A stretch of DNA of 64,000 bases from Erythrophleum ivorense (GCA_026724425.1 JAIUCV010000001.1:22319802-22383801), one strand, 5' to 3'; shown: positions 12,101-23,775, counted from the first letter of the stretch. Notes: a model not told the origin generated them from the sequence alone. Numbers and translations are program-made.

Positions 12101-12881
12101 ATAATCATAGAAAACAAAAGAGAATGGAGAAGAAAAGGTTTGAAAGGAAGAAAGTATGAAAAACTATCAAAATTCTATACCTTTTTGCTTGAATTTCTCC
12201 TCCTTTTCTTCTTCCTCTTGTGTGCCTCATCCTAAGGCTTCTTTCTCGGGTTTAGGATAGAAATATATGAAGCTACATGAGGGTGAGAGTGGGGCACCAC
12301 TTATATATATAAAGGAGGAAGAAGAACTTTTCAAAAATTCTTATTTTGCTCAACGTTCTGGGCATTTTCATTTCTACTTGGTTTTAGCTCTTTTTTGAAA
12401 ATCGTCTTTTTCATTATAAAATTTAGGTTCCCAATTTACTCAAATGGGAGCTAAAACTTTTCCGAATGAGTCAGTCAAAGTTCAAGTTAACTGATGTTAG
12501 AAAACGTCCACCGGAGGGGCTTTGGCTATCCTGGGTCTTCCTATGGTTTTTAGGGCCTCTAAGAACCCTGGGAAACTCAAATTTCATTTAAAAAGTCCTT
12601 CTGTGAGAATTCCAAAATTTTTTCAAAATGACAAACATGCTCTTACGTTTCGTCAACGTTCTGTTCAAATTCATTTCTTCATTTTATCTCCTTTTTTCTT
12701 TCCATCTGAGCCTAGGATTCTCATTTTTAAGAGGCTAGAATGCTTCCCAAATTTTTTGGGACTTTAACTAAATCATTTTGGGGGACTTACTTTTGTATCC
12801 GATAAATTTCGTTCATTTATGGAGAAACCCTACATTACGTTTCTCACATTTTCTTTTATTTTTAGAAAATCGAATGTTACA
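9171..12881 (-). mobile_element. LTR-B: solo Tekay-type LTR, minus strand, inside Copia-1 gag
   Basis: Flanked by a perfect CCATG target duplication (9166-9170 and 12882-12886); the gag reading resumes directly across it. Read on the minus strand it begins TGTAACATTC, followed by blocks matching the start of LTR-C (a CTCCATAAAT stretch, then GATACAAAAG and AAGTCCCC), which sets its orientation. It is 3,711 bp and has no gag or pol, so it is a solo LTR. The conserved LTR hairpin (GGGATTC-TTT-GAATCTC on the minus strand) is at 10624-10640. Short frames inside it, such as 10795-11025, are chance readings that recur antisense in LTR-C. Confidence 0.95.
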
Positions 12882-13520
12882 CCATGGTCCCAGAACTTTA
12901 GAAAGATTTGGAACATATGAGGCTTATGAAATGATTGTGCATCTTAAGGAAATGTTCCAGCAACTGGCAAGGCAAGAAATTTTTGAAACCACAAAGGCCT
13001 TACAATCCTGTAAAATAACTGAGGATGCATCAGTTAGCCTCATGTTTTAAAGAGGAAAGGCTACATTGATCACCTTGAAAGGCTTGGATTTCCTATGAGC
13101 TAGGAGTAAGCTATAGATATAATCTTAAACTCACTCTCAAAAAGTTATGACCAGTTCATTATGAACTACAATATGAACAACATGGAGAAATCAATTTCTG
13201 AATTACATAAGATGCTTAAAACTGCTGAGCAAAATATCATGAAAAAGCCAAGCAGTGTTTTAATAGTTCAGAAAGGAAAAAGGGATTAAAAAAAAGGCAA
13301 GGGCAAGGGAAAAGGAAAGGGCTCAGACAAGAAGTCTAAGGAGCAATACAAGCCCAAACCTAAGCCTAAAGCCAAGAAGGCAAAGCCTCCTAAGGAAGGA
13401 GTTTGTTTCTTTTACAATGAGCCCAGTCATTGGAAGAAGAACTGCAAGCTCTACCTAAAAGATCTAAAGAAGAAGAAGAATAACAGGCCTATTTCTTTAG
13501 ATATTTATGTTATAGAAATT
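12882..13520 (+). pseudogene. Copia-1 gag, C-terminal part with mutated zinc knuckle
   Basis: Continues gag after LTR-B. The core carries YEMIVHLKEMFQQLARQE and MNNMEKSISELHKMLKTAEQ, closely matching Copia-3. A lysine-rich tail (about 13270-13390) leads to the CCHC zinc knuckle at 13404-13445, where the second cysteine has become tyrosine (C-F-F-Y...H...C). That change should abolish zinc binding. Several in-frame stops and frame changes occur (near 13050 and 13100, and after KGKRD). It is dead as a gene. Confidence 0.9.
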
Positions 13521-15404
13521 AATCTTTCTACTTCTTCTACATGAATATTAGATACTGTATATGGTTCTCATATTTGTACAAATGTGCAGGGTATCAAAAG
13601 AAGTAGGAAGTTGAAAAAGGGTGAAATAAACCTACGAGTTGGAAACAGAGCAAGAGTTGCTGCTTTAGCCATAGACACTTATGAATTAATTTTGCCCAGT
13701 GGGCTTTTGTTAATTTTGAACAATTGCTTTTTTATGTTTTTGCTTTGAGTAGAAACATTGTTTCACTTTCTTATTTAGATAAGAAATGTCTTACTTCAAT
13801 TATTGGGAATAATAAACATTCTATTTATTTTAATGACATCTTTTATGTGGATGGTGATTTGCATGGTGGTCATTTTTTCTTAAACCTAAAAGCTCCCAAT
13901 AATGAAAATATCTATAACGTAACTACCAAGAGGATCAAGTCAAACGATTTGAATTAGACCTACCTATGGCACTATCGTCTACATCATATAAATGAAAAAC
14001 GCATTTCAAAGCTCCATCAAGATGGACTTCTCAACTCATTTGATTTTGAATCATTTGATACTTGCGAATCTTGTTTATTAAAAAAGATAACAAAGGAACC
14101 TTTTATTGGACATAGTGAGAGGGCCATTAATTTATTAGGCTTAATACATATCAATGTATGTGGTCTATTAAGTAACACTGCCAGAGGCGGTCACCAGTAC
14201 TTTATTACTTTTATAAATGACTTTAATAGATATGGATACATCTATTTAATGAGACACAAATCTAAATCTTTTGAAATGTTTAAAACCTTCCAAAATTAGA
14301 TACAAAATCAACTTGGCAAATCTATTAAAGCACTTTGATCTGATCAAGGTGGAGAATATTTAAGCCAAGAATTTATTGATAATCTTAGAAATTATGGAAT
14401 TGTCTCACAGTTAACCTTGTTAGGAACACCACAATGGAATGCCATTTTTGAACGAAGGAATCGAACCCTATTAGATATGGTTCGATATATGATGAGTCAA
14501 ATAAATCTTCCACCATCCTTTTGGGGCTATGCATTAGAGACAGCTGCATTCACACTAAATCGTGTTGCATCTAAGACAGTTGAAAAGACTCCATATGAGA
14601 TATGGACTGGGAAGAATCCCAGTTTTCTTAAAATTTGGGGATGCGAGGCATATGTTAAGCAACAAGTCTCAAATAAGTTAGCACCCAAATTTATAAAATA
14701 TCTTTTTATGGGTATCCTAAGGAAACTAAGGGATACTACTTCTACAATCCTAATGAGAATAAATTATTTATTGCTCGGAATGGTATCTTTCTTAAAAGAG
14801 AATTTTTCTCTAAAAGAACCAGTGAGAGTAAGATACATCTCGAAGAAGTTCAAGAGCCACAAAATCCCATTAAACTGGAGATGGAAAAATGAGAAGACTT
14901 ATAACAAGTTATTGAGCCTACTCAAGTAACACAAGGCCCATAAAAGGTTTGATAGGACATGATGTCAGCCTAAAAAATATAGATTTCTCATAACTGAAAG
15001 TCATGATGTCTTGCTCATTGATCAAGATGAGCCAACTATCTATCAAAAGGCTATAGTAGGATCAAACTCTAAGAAATGGCTAGATGCCATGAAGTTTGAG
15101 ATGTAATCCATGTATGATAATAAGGTATGAACCTTAATTGACCCACTTGAGGGTATAAAAACCATTGGGTACAAATGAGTTTTTAAGAAAAAATTGATAT
15201 GGATGGCCAAGTGCATACCTTCAAAGCACGATTGGTTGCAAAAAGATTCAAACGGACCCATGGTATAGACTATGATAAAACATTTTTGCCAGTCACCATG
15301 ATTAAATCAATCAAGATCTTTCTTGCCATTGCAACATACTATGATTACGAGATTTGGCAGATGGGCATCAAAATAGCATTCCTTAATAGGAAGCTGCTTG
15401 ATGA
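13520..15404 (+). pseudogene. Copia-1 pol: protease, integrase and start of RT
   Basis: In order: protease active-site region (about 13535-13590) reading LDTVYGSHIC with the D-T/S-G glycine lost; GAG-pre-integrase (about 13960-14110) with WHYRLHHIN; and integrase core (about 14110-14930). In the integrase the first catalytic Asp is Asn (HINVCG, Asn codon 14153-14155), the second is kept in SDQGGEY, and the Glu is kept in FERRNRTLLDM. The longest clean stretch is 14417-14929 (170 codons). The RT start at 15199-15404 ends with AFLNRKLLDDV, where LTR-C interrupts it. Stops and frameshifts are scattered throughout. Confidence 0.9.
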
Positions 15405-18244
15405 TGTAACATCTGGTCCCTCCGTAAACGTAGGAAACGCAATGTTCAGTTTCTCCGTAAACGTCATAAATAGGCTAGATACAAAAGGAAGTCCCCGAAA
15501 TAAAAGGAAGCTTCTTTATTCTTCTTTAAAGTTCAAGTTCACTCTCCCTCACTTTTGACCGACTTTCTTCTACCCAGAACAGAGAGGAGAACCATAAATT
15601 TTAGGCACACAAGGGAGGAGGCAAAAGAAGGAGAAAAGGCCAAGAAAAAAAGGTATAGAATCCATGGATTTTCTTAGTTCTTCCTTAAGCAAAGTTGTTC
15701 TCTTCCTTCCTTCTTTTCCTCCTATGATTTTCTTAATATATTTGGTGCTATTTTGGGGGCAAAACAGAGAGGAAAAATTCGTGTTTGGAGTGAGGCAACC
15801 AAGGAAAATGAAAAGCAACCAAGAAAAAGCAAGAAAACAAAGTAAAACTTTCATTCTTTGGTAGCTTCTTCTTGCCCTTTCCTCTTACACGATTTGGCCA
15901 CCATGAGTCCAAGTCTTAGGGGCTGTTTTATGTCCAAATTAAGGGGGGATTAGAGGATTTGGAGTGCAAAGATTAAGAATCTATCATTGGAAGCAAGTGA
16001 AAGCCATTGAATTTCAAGTTAAGAAAGTGAAGAAGTCTTGAACACATTGTAAAAAATGATTTCATTCATGCATTCCCTAGCATATGTGAGTGTTTATTTG
16101 GGTTTCTAAGACCCCTAAAAAGCCTCCTAAGTGGCTCCTATCAAGGAAAAATTGAAAACCCCTTGAACCTCGAATGCTTCCATAATGTCAGCCTAAGACA
16201 GATGGAGGGGTTAGAGAGTGTTTTAATTTATTCTAGCCTTGGTTTGGGACTCATATGATGGTAGAAGGTGGGAGGAACCCTTGGAAAAAAATTTAGAAGC
16301 CACAGATAGTAAGATGGAGGTGTAAGCTCCATAATGTAACATAATGAAGCAACTCCTAATTAGGCTCCTTAAAATAATTGTGTGATGACTTCAGGGGGTT
16401 TAAATAGAGTCAAGAATCATAGATTAAAGGAGAGAAGGGAGGCAAGATCATGAATTTTTGTAGTTGCTTCATTAAGTGCCTTATGGAAGCATAATGGAGC
16501 CATAAACCAAAGTAGCATCATGTAAAGTGTGTATAATACCAAGGCTTATTCCTATGAGTAATTCATATTTCTTTTAGTGTGTCTAGACCAAGAGAAATGA
16601 TCTCCACCTTCTTGAGTGTGTGAGGTCAAGGGAGAAGACTCAAGGCTTAAGGAAAAAGTGTGTAATTGCTTCCAAGGTAGCTCTCTTCACCTTCTCTCGT
16701 GCATGGATGTGTGCTTGGCTTGTTTTAAAATGTGTGTATGTGTATTTTGAAGCCATGAAAAGTATTCTAGCATAAATTCATGTGCCATGGTTTTATGATG
16801 ACATATTATGTTTTATATGATGTTTATAATGTGTGCTTGGGCTTGCTTGAGTGTGGTGAGGCTAAAAACCCTTAGCCATGATGAGGATAAGCTAAGAGCC
16901 CTTAATATTGATTGAGATAGAGCAAAGAGTCTCCTAAAAGTAAGATGGATTCCCAAGAGTATGGTTGAGTCCAAGAATGTCTTAAAGAATGGATGAGGTA
17001 AGTCCAATATCCATAAGAAATTGGGTGAGGCTAATCCACTTACTTGGCAAGTCTTTGTATGCTATGTATGACTTTCTCAAATGATGAAAATGTCTCTTGA
17101 ATGTTTGCACATGTCAATATAGCCATATATGCATTTATGAGACTTATTTTCATCCATTATGTATGATTGAATAAGAGATGAACTATTGGGATTCTTTGAA
17201 TCTCATCCCCTCCTTTCCAATGCTCAAATATGCTAGGTGGATCCAAGGAGCAAGGCAATGGGAGTCAACCACATGAGAGATGAAGGAATGACATTAAAAT
17301 ATGAAAATTTTGTTACTTTAAGGCTACAAGAATGGCATATGTTGTAATTTATGGATGTATATGTCTTATAAAGTTATGAACATGTATAAATATGTTAATG
17401 TATGATGTATAAATGAGAAGAAATGATATGTGAATGCTAGAATGTAATTTGAGTATGTAATGCTAAGTATTGTTTCTTGGAAGTTTGAGGTAAGTATGTA
17501 TAATTGCAAGTGGCATAGCCAAAATGAGAGGCATAGAGTTTGAGACTGTTTAGACAACTCACACAAATCCCATTTATGCTTTTAGACTTGCCCAAAAGGT
17601 ACCAACACCCAAAGAAAATCATTTGGACAATTTGGTACCCCATATGGAGCCAAATTTGACCATAATAGAACCCTATGTCACTTTTTAGCCAAATAAACTC
17701 TTCTTGATATGAGATTTGGTACACAATTAGAGCTTATTGAGAGCTTTTTGGAAAGATAAGGAACATAATTTTTGGAGATCTATAAAATATTTGATGAATT
17801 TTCAAAGTTGACAAATTTTCTGGTATTGGTCTGATACACTATTCATTTGGTCTAAAAATGAAATCTGTCACACATATCTCAAATGATGTCCAATTGCTAC
17901 AAAATTTTATACATAGAAACTAGACATTTCCAGCAACTTGTGTGAACTTAAGCACCTCATTTGGAGGTCTAGAAAGGGAGATATGAATTTTTTAAGATTC
18001 TATCCAGTATCAGGAGATTCACCCCGACCTCAGTTATTGTTCTATTGAATTTCGAGGTCTAGGCGTACCTGAGTTGATCTGAAGTTATTTTTTCCCTCTA
18101 GCTAACATCCACAACTTTCCATATTGGTATTATTTTCATGGATTTTATTTTTTTAGAATTAATTGCACATTTTTGAAATTTACTGCAAAATCTGTGACAA
18201 TACCAGTGGGCAGTTCGACCTCTGGATCATTTTGTATGTCGAAC

Positions 18245-18412
18245 GCATCCGGCTTCTCTCCCATAGTGCACGAACGTGGTGTTCATCCCGTCTAGTGAAT
18301 CCAAGCCATCCACTGCATCTTAGCCGTTCCTGTCATACCATGTATCTTGGAGTTCAAAATTTAATGAAACGCTACGTTCTTCCCGAACAACAGATCACAA
18401 CTGTCCCTTTTA
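18245..18412 (+). repeat. Left terminal inverted repeat of the MULE
   Basis: Pairs with the reverse complement of 20069-20236. The inner part (about 18351-18412) is nearly identical between ends, while the outermost 100 bp differs at a number of sites, mostly transitions. Confidence 0.9.
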
Positions 18413-20068
18413 TTGCGTTTGAATTACGACACGTAGCCTCCATCTTCACTCCTTATGCTGCATCTGAAGCAAGAACCCATGACTTAGTTTTGTTCCTCGC
18501 AGTCTACTGTCAGTATCAACATTCCAGGAACCATTCCACTAACTCGTCTTGGTCGTTTAGAAATGCTATGCAGGAGAGGATCAACAAGGGAATTCTTAAG
18601 TTCCCAGAGAAGAAGAAAGAAAGCATCTTAAATGACCCTTTCTGCTACTATCAATACAAGAAAAACTCTGGTTCAACTCTACTATCAATACTATGACCTT
18701 TGACTTGCGGTCCTTAATCGATGCCAAGAAGAGAGCCTGGGGAGCTCAAGATCAAGAGCAAGAGCCAGAATCAAAGCATAAGCACAGAAAAGAGTGGAGA
18801 CCGAAGTTCTATCTACCATAGCCAAAGAATGTATGGAGGAGGGATGAGTTCAGGTGAAAGAAGGAAAAAGCAAGCGCCACAGCAGGAAGTCTGGGATAGG
18901 CTGGGAGAGCCTTCAGGAAAGGTGTATTAGTGGCCTTTTAAGACAGATTGAGAGAAAGACAGCTTGGAACCTTTCCCACTAGTCAAGCGTCATTCTCCGA
19001 ACTAGTCTTCTTACTATCTGGAATGATATGAAATGATCAGCAGTCTCATTTATGCTATGCCCTGCATCGTGTTCGTATGTGTTTATTGAGCTTTCTTCAC
19101 TTCAGTGCCATGCACTTTGCTTCGCTTTATAGAAGAGAGAGACCGTTGTTTTGTTTTGAGCATTCGAGCAGAGTTACAAGGACAACCTTGTCTGCCTACT
19201 CGTGACCCAACATGATCGGGGCTCTAGGCGTCTTCTTTCACGGTCTGTTAGTTAGTTGCAGATCACCCACCAGATAGACTCTCAAAGCACATTGTGACCT
19301 CTAACCTGATTGGGAATCATAGGGTCCATCCATAGTATCTGCTTACCTAGCTAGTCCCAACATCAAATTAATGCATTGATTCAGTATATTCACACATAGA
19401 TCTATAGAAAAACATAATATCCGCTATCATATAATGCCTATAGGACGGGGAGTGGTGACCCCTAATAAGACTATAGACACTATACTGCTATACTCGACGA
19501 CAATGGCTCCATACATCACATAGGTAAGCACTAGACAGGAGCTCTTCCCCCCTTTATTCATGTTAGGGGATTCAGCCAACATATGAGTTCATTGAGTTGG
19601 AAGATGAGAAAGAGAGTAAAGTGAGAGAGGAGTAGCAATTGAGAGTATGAAATCCTCAAAGCAGCTGTTATGAAGTATGGTAAAAACTAGTAGGCTCGAA
19701 TCTCTTCACTTCTGGTTTGCAAATCTGCCAAGCAATGTAAGGCTCGATGGTACAAGTGGCTTGATCCTTTGATACTTTTTTAGATTATTAATGTTTGTTG
19801 GTGCTGGTTTATGTATGATCTAGATAATGCTAAAGTTGGGTACAAGATAGAACCATCCTGTTGTGTATCCCATTTTCAAAGAGGTGTGGCTTTGAAGTCG
19901 TCAATGCACCAATTCTAGGATTGAACTTGCACTTGGAGATGATGTTCTGTTTTCCTGCCAAATGCTTCGTTCTTCAGCAATATGACAGGGAGTAGGTTGA
20001 CACACAGGGACGTGCTTCAGATGCAGCGTTAAGGGGTGATGGAGGCTAAGTGTTGCAATCTAAAGTAG
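18413..20068. other. MULE interior: foreign-looking cargo
   Basis: This block is visibly richer in G+C than the LTR around it and matches no other part of the window. The first part extends a plus-strand frame (18163-18696) whose end reads ERINKGILKFPEKKKESIL. That reminds me of a gag-side segment of some plant Gypsy polyproteins, a weak match from memory. A short frame follows at 18721-18930. From about 18950 to 19650 the sequence is mixed and non-coding and looks like plant mitochondrial intergenic DNA in style, which is only an impression. I saw no mudrA-type transposase. Confidence 0.5.
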
Positions 20069-20236
20069 CAAAAAGGACAGTCGTGATCTGTTGTTCGGGA
20101 AGAACGTAGCGTTTCATTAAATTTTGAACTCTAGGACGTGTGGCATGATAGGAATGGCTCAAATGCAGCGGACGGCTTGGATTCGCCGGACGGGATGGAC
20201 ACCACGTTCACGCGCTACGGGAGAGAAGCTTGACGC
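20069..20236 (-). repeat. Right terminal inverted repeat of the MULE
   Basis: Reverse complement of 18245-18412; the outer end reads CTTGACGC on the plus strand and is followed by the ATGTCAAAC duplication. Confidence 0.9.
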
Positions 20237-20664
20237 ATGTCAAACGTCCTTTGTGATAGATTATGGTCTGAAAATATTTTTATGTAAAGTAGACATCTGT
20301 AGCTTCCCAGAATGACCAAGAATGCATAATTTCAATTTTTTTAGAATTAGTTATGATTTTCCAAAGTTTGGTAGAAAAAGGGGCCAATTCTGGCTGAAAA
20401 TGCACATGACTATTTTGAACTTTCCCTTGAGTTCCATGAGTTGTGGGCCACATTTTATGATCTAAATGAGTTGTATTCATGTAATTAAATATGGTAATGT
20501 ATTGTATGAGCTCACGCGATCCATGTGACACTGAACGAAATTTTTATACATGACGCAACACAAGAAATTGAATTATTTTAACTCCTTTTCTTACTCCTTC
20601 ATAGAAATTATGAATGTGAGACATGTAAATATTGTGATATGAACTAGAAATATATGGTGTTACA

Positions 20665-21860
20665 GATGATGTGTACATGACACAGCCTGGAGGTTTTGCA
20701 TGTCTAGAGGATTCTGGGAAGGTTTGCAAGCTTCAAAAATTTATTTATGGATTAAAGCAAGCATCTCGGAGTTGGAATCATCATTTTGATGAAGTAGTCA
20801 AAGAGTTTGGATTTATCCAAAATGTTGATGAACCTTATGTTTACAAGAAGGTTAGTGTGAGCACAATTGTATTTCTAGTACTTTATGTTGATGGCATCCT
20901 ACTTATTGGGAATGACATTCCTACCTTATAGAATGTCAAGACTTGGTTAGAAAAGTGTTTCTTGATGGAAGACTTAGGTCATCCTAGGGATTAAGATCTA
21001 TAGAGATAGATCCAAGAGGCTAATTAACCTAAGTTAGAGCACTTACATAGACAAGGTACTGTATAGGTTTATTATGCAAGATTAAAAAAGGGATTATATA
21101 CCCATGTCTTATGGCATCAATCTCAGCAAATCACAATGTCCTAATTCACGTGATGAGCGAGAACACATGAGCAAGATTCCATATGCTTCAGCCATTGAAT
21201 CTATTATGTATGCCATGTTGTGCACTCTACCGGATGTCTCATATGCCTTAAGTATAACTAGTAGATATAAGTGGGATTCAAGTAAGGGTCACTAGACTGT
21301 TGTCAAGAATATCCTAAAGTACTTAAGAAGGACTAAGGATATATTCTTAGTGTATGGAGGATTGGACGATGAGCTTATTGTAAATGGTTACACAGATGCA
21401 ATTTTTCAATCTGACAAGGGTGACTTTAGATCATAACCAGGATTCGTATTCTGTTTGAATGGTGAAGCAGTTAGTTGGATGAGCTCCAAACAAAGTACTG
21501 TAGCTGATTCTACAACAGAAGATGAGTATATAGAAGCATCAGATGCAGTTAAGGAAACCATTTAGATTAAGAAGTTCATCACTGAGTTAGGGGTGGTGCC
21601 TACCATCTGAAATCCAATAGATCTGTTCTGTGACAACAACGATGTAATAGCATAAGCTAAAGAGCCTAAGTCACATCAAAGAACTAAACAAATACTCAAG
21701 TGATATCACCTAATTAGAGAAATCATTGATAGGGGTGATATGAAGATATGCAAAGTACCAACTGATGACAATATCGCTGTCCTCTTACTGAGCCACTTGC
21801 ACAGGCAAAACATGAGTGTCATGTTAGGTCAATGGGTATTAGACACATTAACGATTGGGC
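20665..21860 (+). pseudogene. Copia-1 pol: rest of RT and RNase H
   Basis: Continues RT after LTR-C with YMTQPGGF, KLQKFIYGLKQASRSW and the catalytic loop reading LYVDGILLIG. The second Asp of the YVDD pair is Gly (codon 20893-20895), which should kill polymerase activity. Frame breaks occur after 20930 and near 21000. The RNase H region (about 21100-21850) carries SYALSITSRY, LKYLRRTKD, SSKQSTVADSTTEDEY and LFCDNN, with several stops. It ends near the polypurine tract. Confidence 0.9.
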
Positions 21861-21867
21861 CTAGTGC

Positions 21868-21876
21868 AAGTGGGAG
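21868..21876 (+). other. Polypurine tract of Copia-1
   Basis: AAGTGGGAG directly before the 3' LTR TG; it primes plus-strand DNA synthesis in this family. Confidence 0.85.
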
Positions 21877-23775
21877 TGTTAGAGATTGTGTCCTAGGCCA
21901 ATCATTGTATTATGAAAATTATATTTCATTAAGAAAAAAAAGGACTTTTTCTTTTTATTTCATTTATTATATTGTTTGAATGTTTATTATAACAATAATA
22001 TCCTTGGATAAGTCATATTGATTATATTAAATATCCTTAGTCAATCATCTTTGTGGGAACAATGATGAACTAATGCTAGTATGATTTTGATTGATTATTA
22101 TATATTAATCATGTAGCCTTGTTAGGAAACAGGGTGTTGGATCGACCCGTCATGAGATAACTATATGGATCAAGTCATAAGTGTATTTCATATATAGCCT
22201 TATTATTGAACCCTCAAACTTGAGATCACCATGGATTCCTACATGAGAAACACTATGCTTTGACATAGTCAAAAGTCACCTTTAATTAGGTGATCATAAA
22301 AGCTGTGATTGGATATAATGGAATCCACGTAGAAGAAAAATAAGTGGTCAAGATGGAATTTGTCCCTCTTATTTGTGGAGAGATATCTTTGGTCCATTCA
22401 ATGAGTGAGACTAAGAAATGCATGGCCATGCTTGGATGGGAGGGTTTTCCATTTATTCTATCAGCTTACTCGGAGATCAAGAAAGTGACGGTCGAGTAAA
22501 ATGAAGATGACATTTTCATACCTCATACTTGACCTAGATATCATGTGATGAAAGGATTGTAACAAGGTTGTATGATAAGTTGCATCAAATCACCAATCCT
22601 CATATGATTTGGGTAGTCACAATGTCTTGCTAGAAGCTACTTATGACTTATAGGTAGAATAATGTTATTGGCCCACTACCAACGTCATATAGGCCTATAA
22701 GGTCGTATACAAGAACAGACCAACTTGAGCTAAAATGTCCAGATTCATTAAATCTAAAAATGTGTCTAAATTCAATGAATGTAACGTTCAATTTACGGTG
22801 GAGGAATTTTATAAATATATTTGATATATGTATTTTATAAAATTTGAAATATATATATATATATATATGATATATTATATTTCGAAATATATATATAGGT
22901 CATCTATTTAATTTAAATAATTAGTTTAAATTTATTCTATAGGATAAATTTAAATTTAAACTAATGTGATAATTTGAATTTAATCTATATGATAAATTAA
23001 ATTTAAATTTGGTTCTAGATTTAAATTAAATAATTAGTTTAAATTTATTCTATAGGATATATTTTAATTTAAATTAATATGATAATTTAAACTTAATCTA
23101 TGTGATAAATTAAATTTAAATTTTGTTCTAAATTTAGATTAAATAATTAATTTAAATTTTTTCTATAAGATAAATTTAACTTTAAACTAGTATGATTATT
23201 TGAATTTAATCTATATGATAAATTAAATTTAAAGCTGGTTCTAGATTGAGATCAATTAAATTAGTTTAAATTTATTCTATAAGATAGATTTAAATTTAAA
23301 CTGATTTTTTTAATCATAATCTAAATTAATTTAAATAATATATTTAAATTAATGAAATCTATTCTAAAATCCTAACACACCTCTATAAATAGAGAGGTTA
23401 AGATTTTTTAAGTGAATGATTTTTTTTAGAGAGCCGCCTCCTACCCTAAAGAGAAAGCATACGGACACTTAGAGAGAGAAAATGTACGGACACTTAGAGA
23501 GAGAAAGAGAAGAACATCTTCTCTTTTTGAACATATGGACGTTCGTGTTTAGTGGTGCTAGCACACCATTCGAGTTGCAATGAGCGTTTGTGTAGACATC
23601 AGTAGAGGGAGCTGATATGAAGTGTCAGTTCTTGAGATCCGACAGTAGAAAGAGAACCTGAAGAATCATGCAACAAAGGTAAAATTCTATAACTTTACTC
23701 TATTTAAATGATATTGACGGATCCATGGGTAAGATTTGAATTTTTTTTACTATGCTTATTCCAAGAATCCCAACA
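21877..23775 (+). repeat. 3' LTR of Copia-1 (1,899 bp, expanded)
   Basis: Begins TGTTAGAGAT and ends CCCAACA. It is 172 bp longer than the 5' LTR because an internal AT-rich tandem repeat has gained about two units. It has also lost about 30 bp near 22115. Confidence 0.93.
22905..23330. repeat. AT-rich minisatellite inside the Copia-1 3' LTR
   Basis: About three and a half copies of a unit of about 115 bp built on TTAGTTTAAATTTATTCTAT, then AATTTAAACTAAT and GATAAATTAAATTTAAAT. The 5' LTR (7020-7200) and the Copia-3 5' LTR (47780-47960) each have only about one and a half. Confidence 0.85.

Larger units (their letters stand above)
18245..20236. mobile_element. Mutator-like DNA transposon (non-autonomous, Pack-MULE-like)
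   Basis: A 1,992-bp element with long terminal inverted repeats of about 168 bp. They share blocks such as CTTCTCTCCC, GAACGTGGTGT and the 20-base stretch starting TTCAAAATTTAATG. It is flanked by a 9-bp target duplication with one mismatch (ATGTCGAAC at 18236-18244, ATGTCAAAC at 20237-20245). Long inverted ends and 9-bp duplications are hallmarks of Mutator-like elements. I see no transposase frame inside, so it would need an enzyme supplied elsewhere. The interior differs in composition from the LTRs around it. It is the youngest layer of the left nest by position. Confidence 0.88.
15405..20664 (+). mobile_element. LTR-C: solo Tekay-type LTR inside Copia-1 RT, carrying a MULE
   Basis: Begins TGTAACATC and ends GGTGTTACA. 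It is flanked by a perfect GATGA duplication (15400-15404 and 20665-20669), and the RT reading continues across it into YMTQPGGF. Without the MULE and its duplicated target it is about 3.26 kb. No gag or pol is present. CTCCGTAAACGT occurs twice near the start (15420-15431 and 15453-15464). The conserved LTR hairpin is at 17188-17204. It is shorter than LTR-A and LTR-B and seems to lack a block they share near their starts. Confidence 0.95.
5973..23775 (+). mobile_element. Copia-1: Angela-like Ty1/Copia element, broken by two solo LTRs
   Basis: A complete element of about 8.8 kb once its two insertions are removed. It has a 5' LTR, a Met-tRNA-type primer site, gag, protease, integrase, RT, RNase H, a polypurine tract and a 3' LTR. 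It is flanked by AAAAG at 5968-5972 and 23776-23780. The sequence across the join (agtcAAAAGtctc) matches the undisturbed block in LTR-D near 43942. Gag is broken by LTR-B at 9171 and RT by LTR-C at 15405. The LTRs differ at roughly one site in ten, so the element is old. The lineage is judged from gag similarity to Angela/BARE and LTR length; a related Copia clade is possible. Confidence 0.95.

Noticed and set aside
18950..19650. Outright call of a mitochondrial DNA insertion
   Set aside because: Composition and style suggest it, but I could not recognise a specific mitochondrial gene, so it is kept as a question within the MULE finding.
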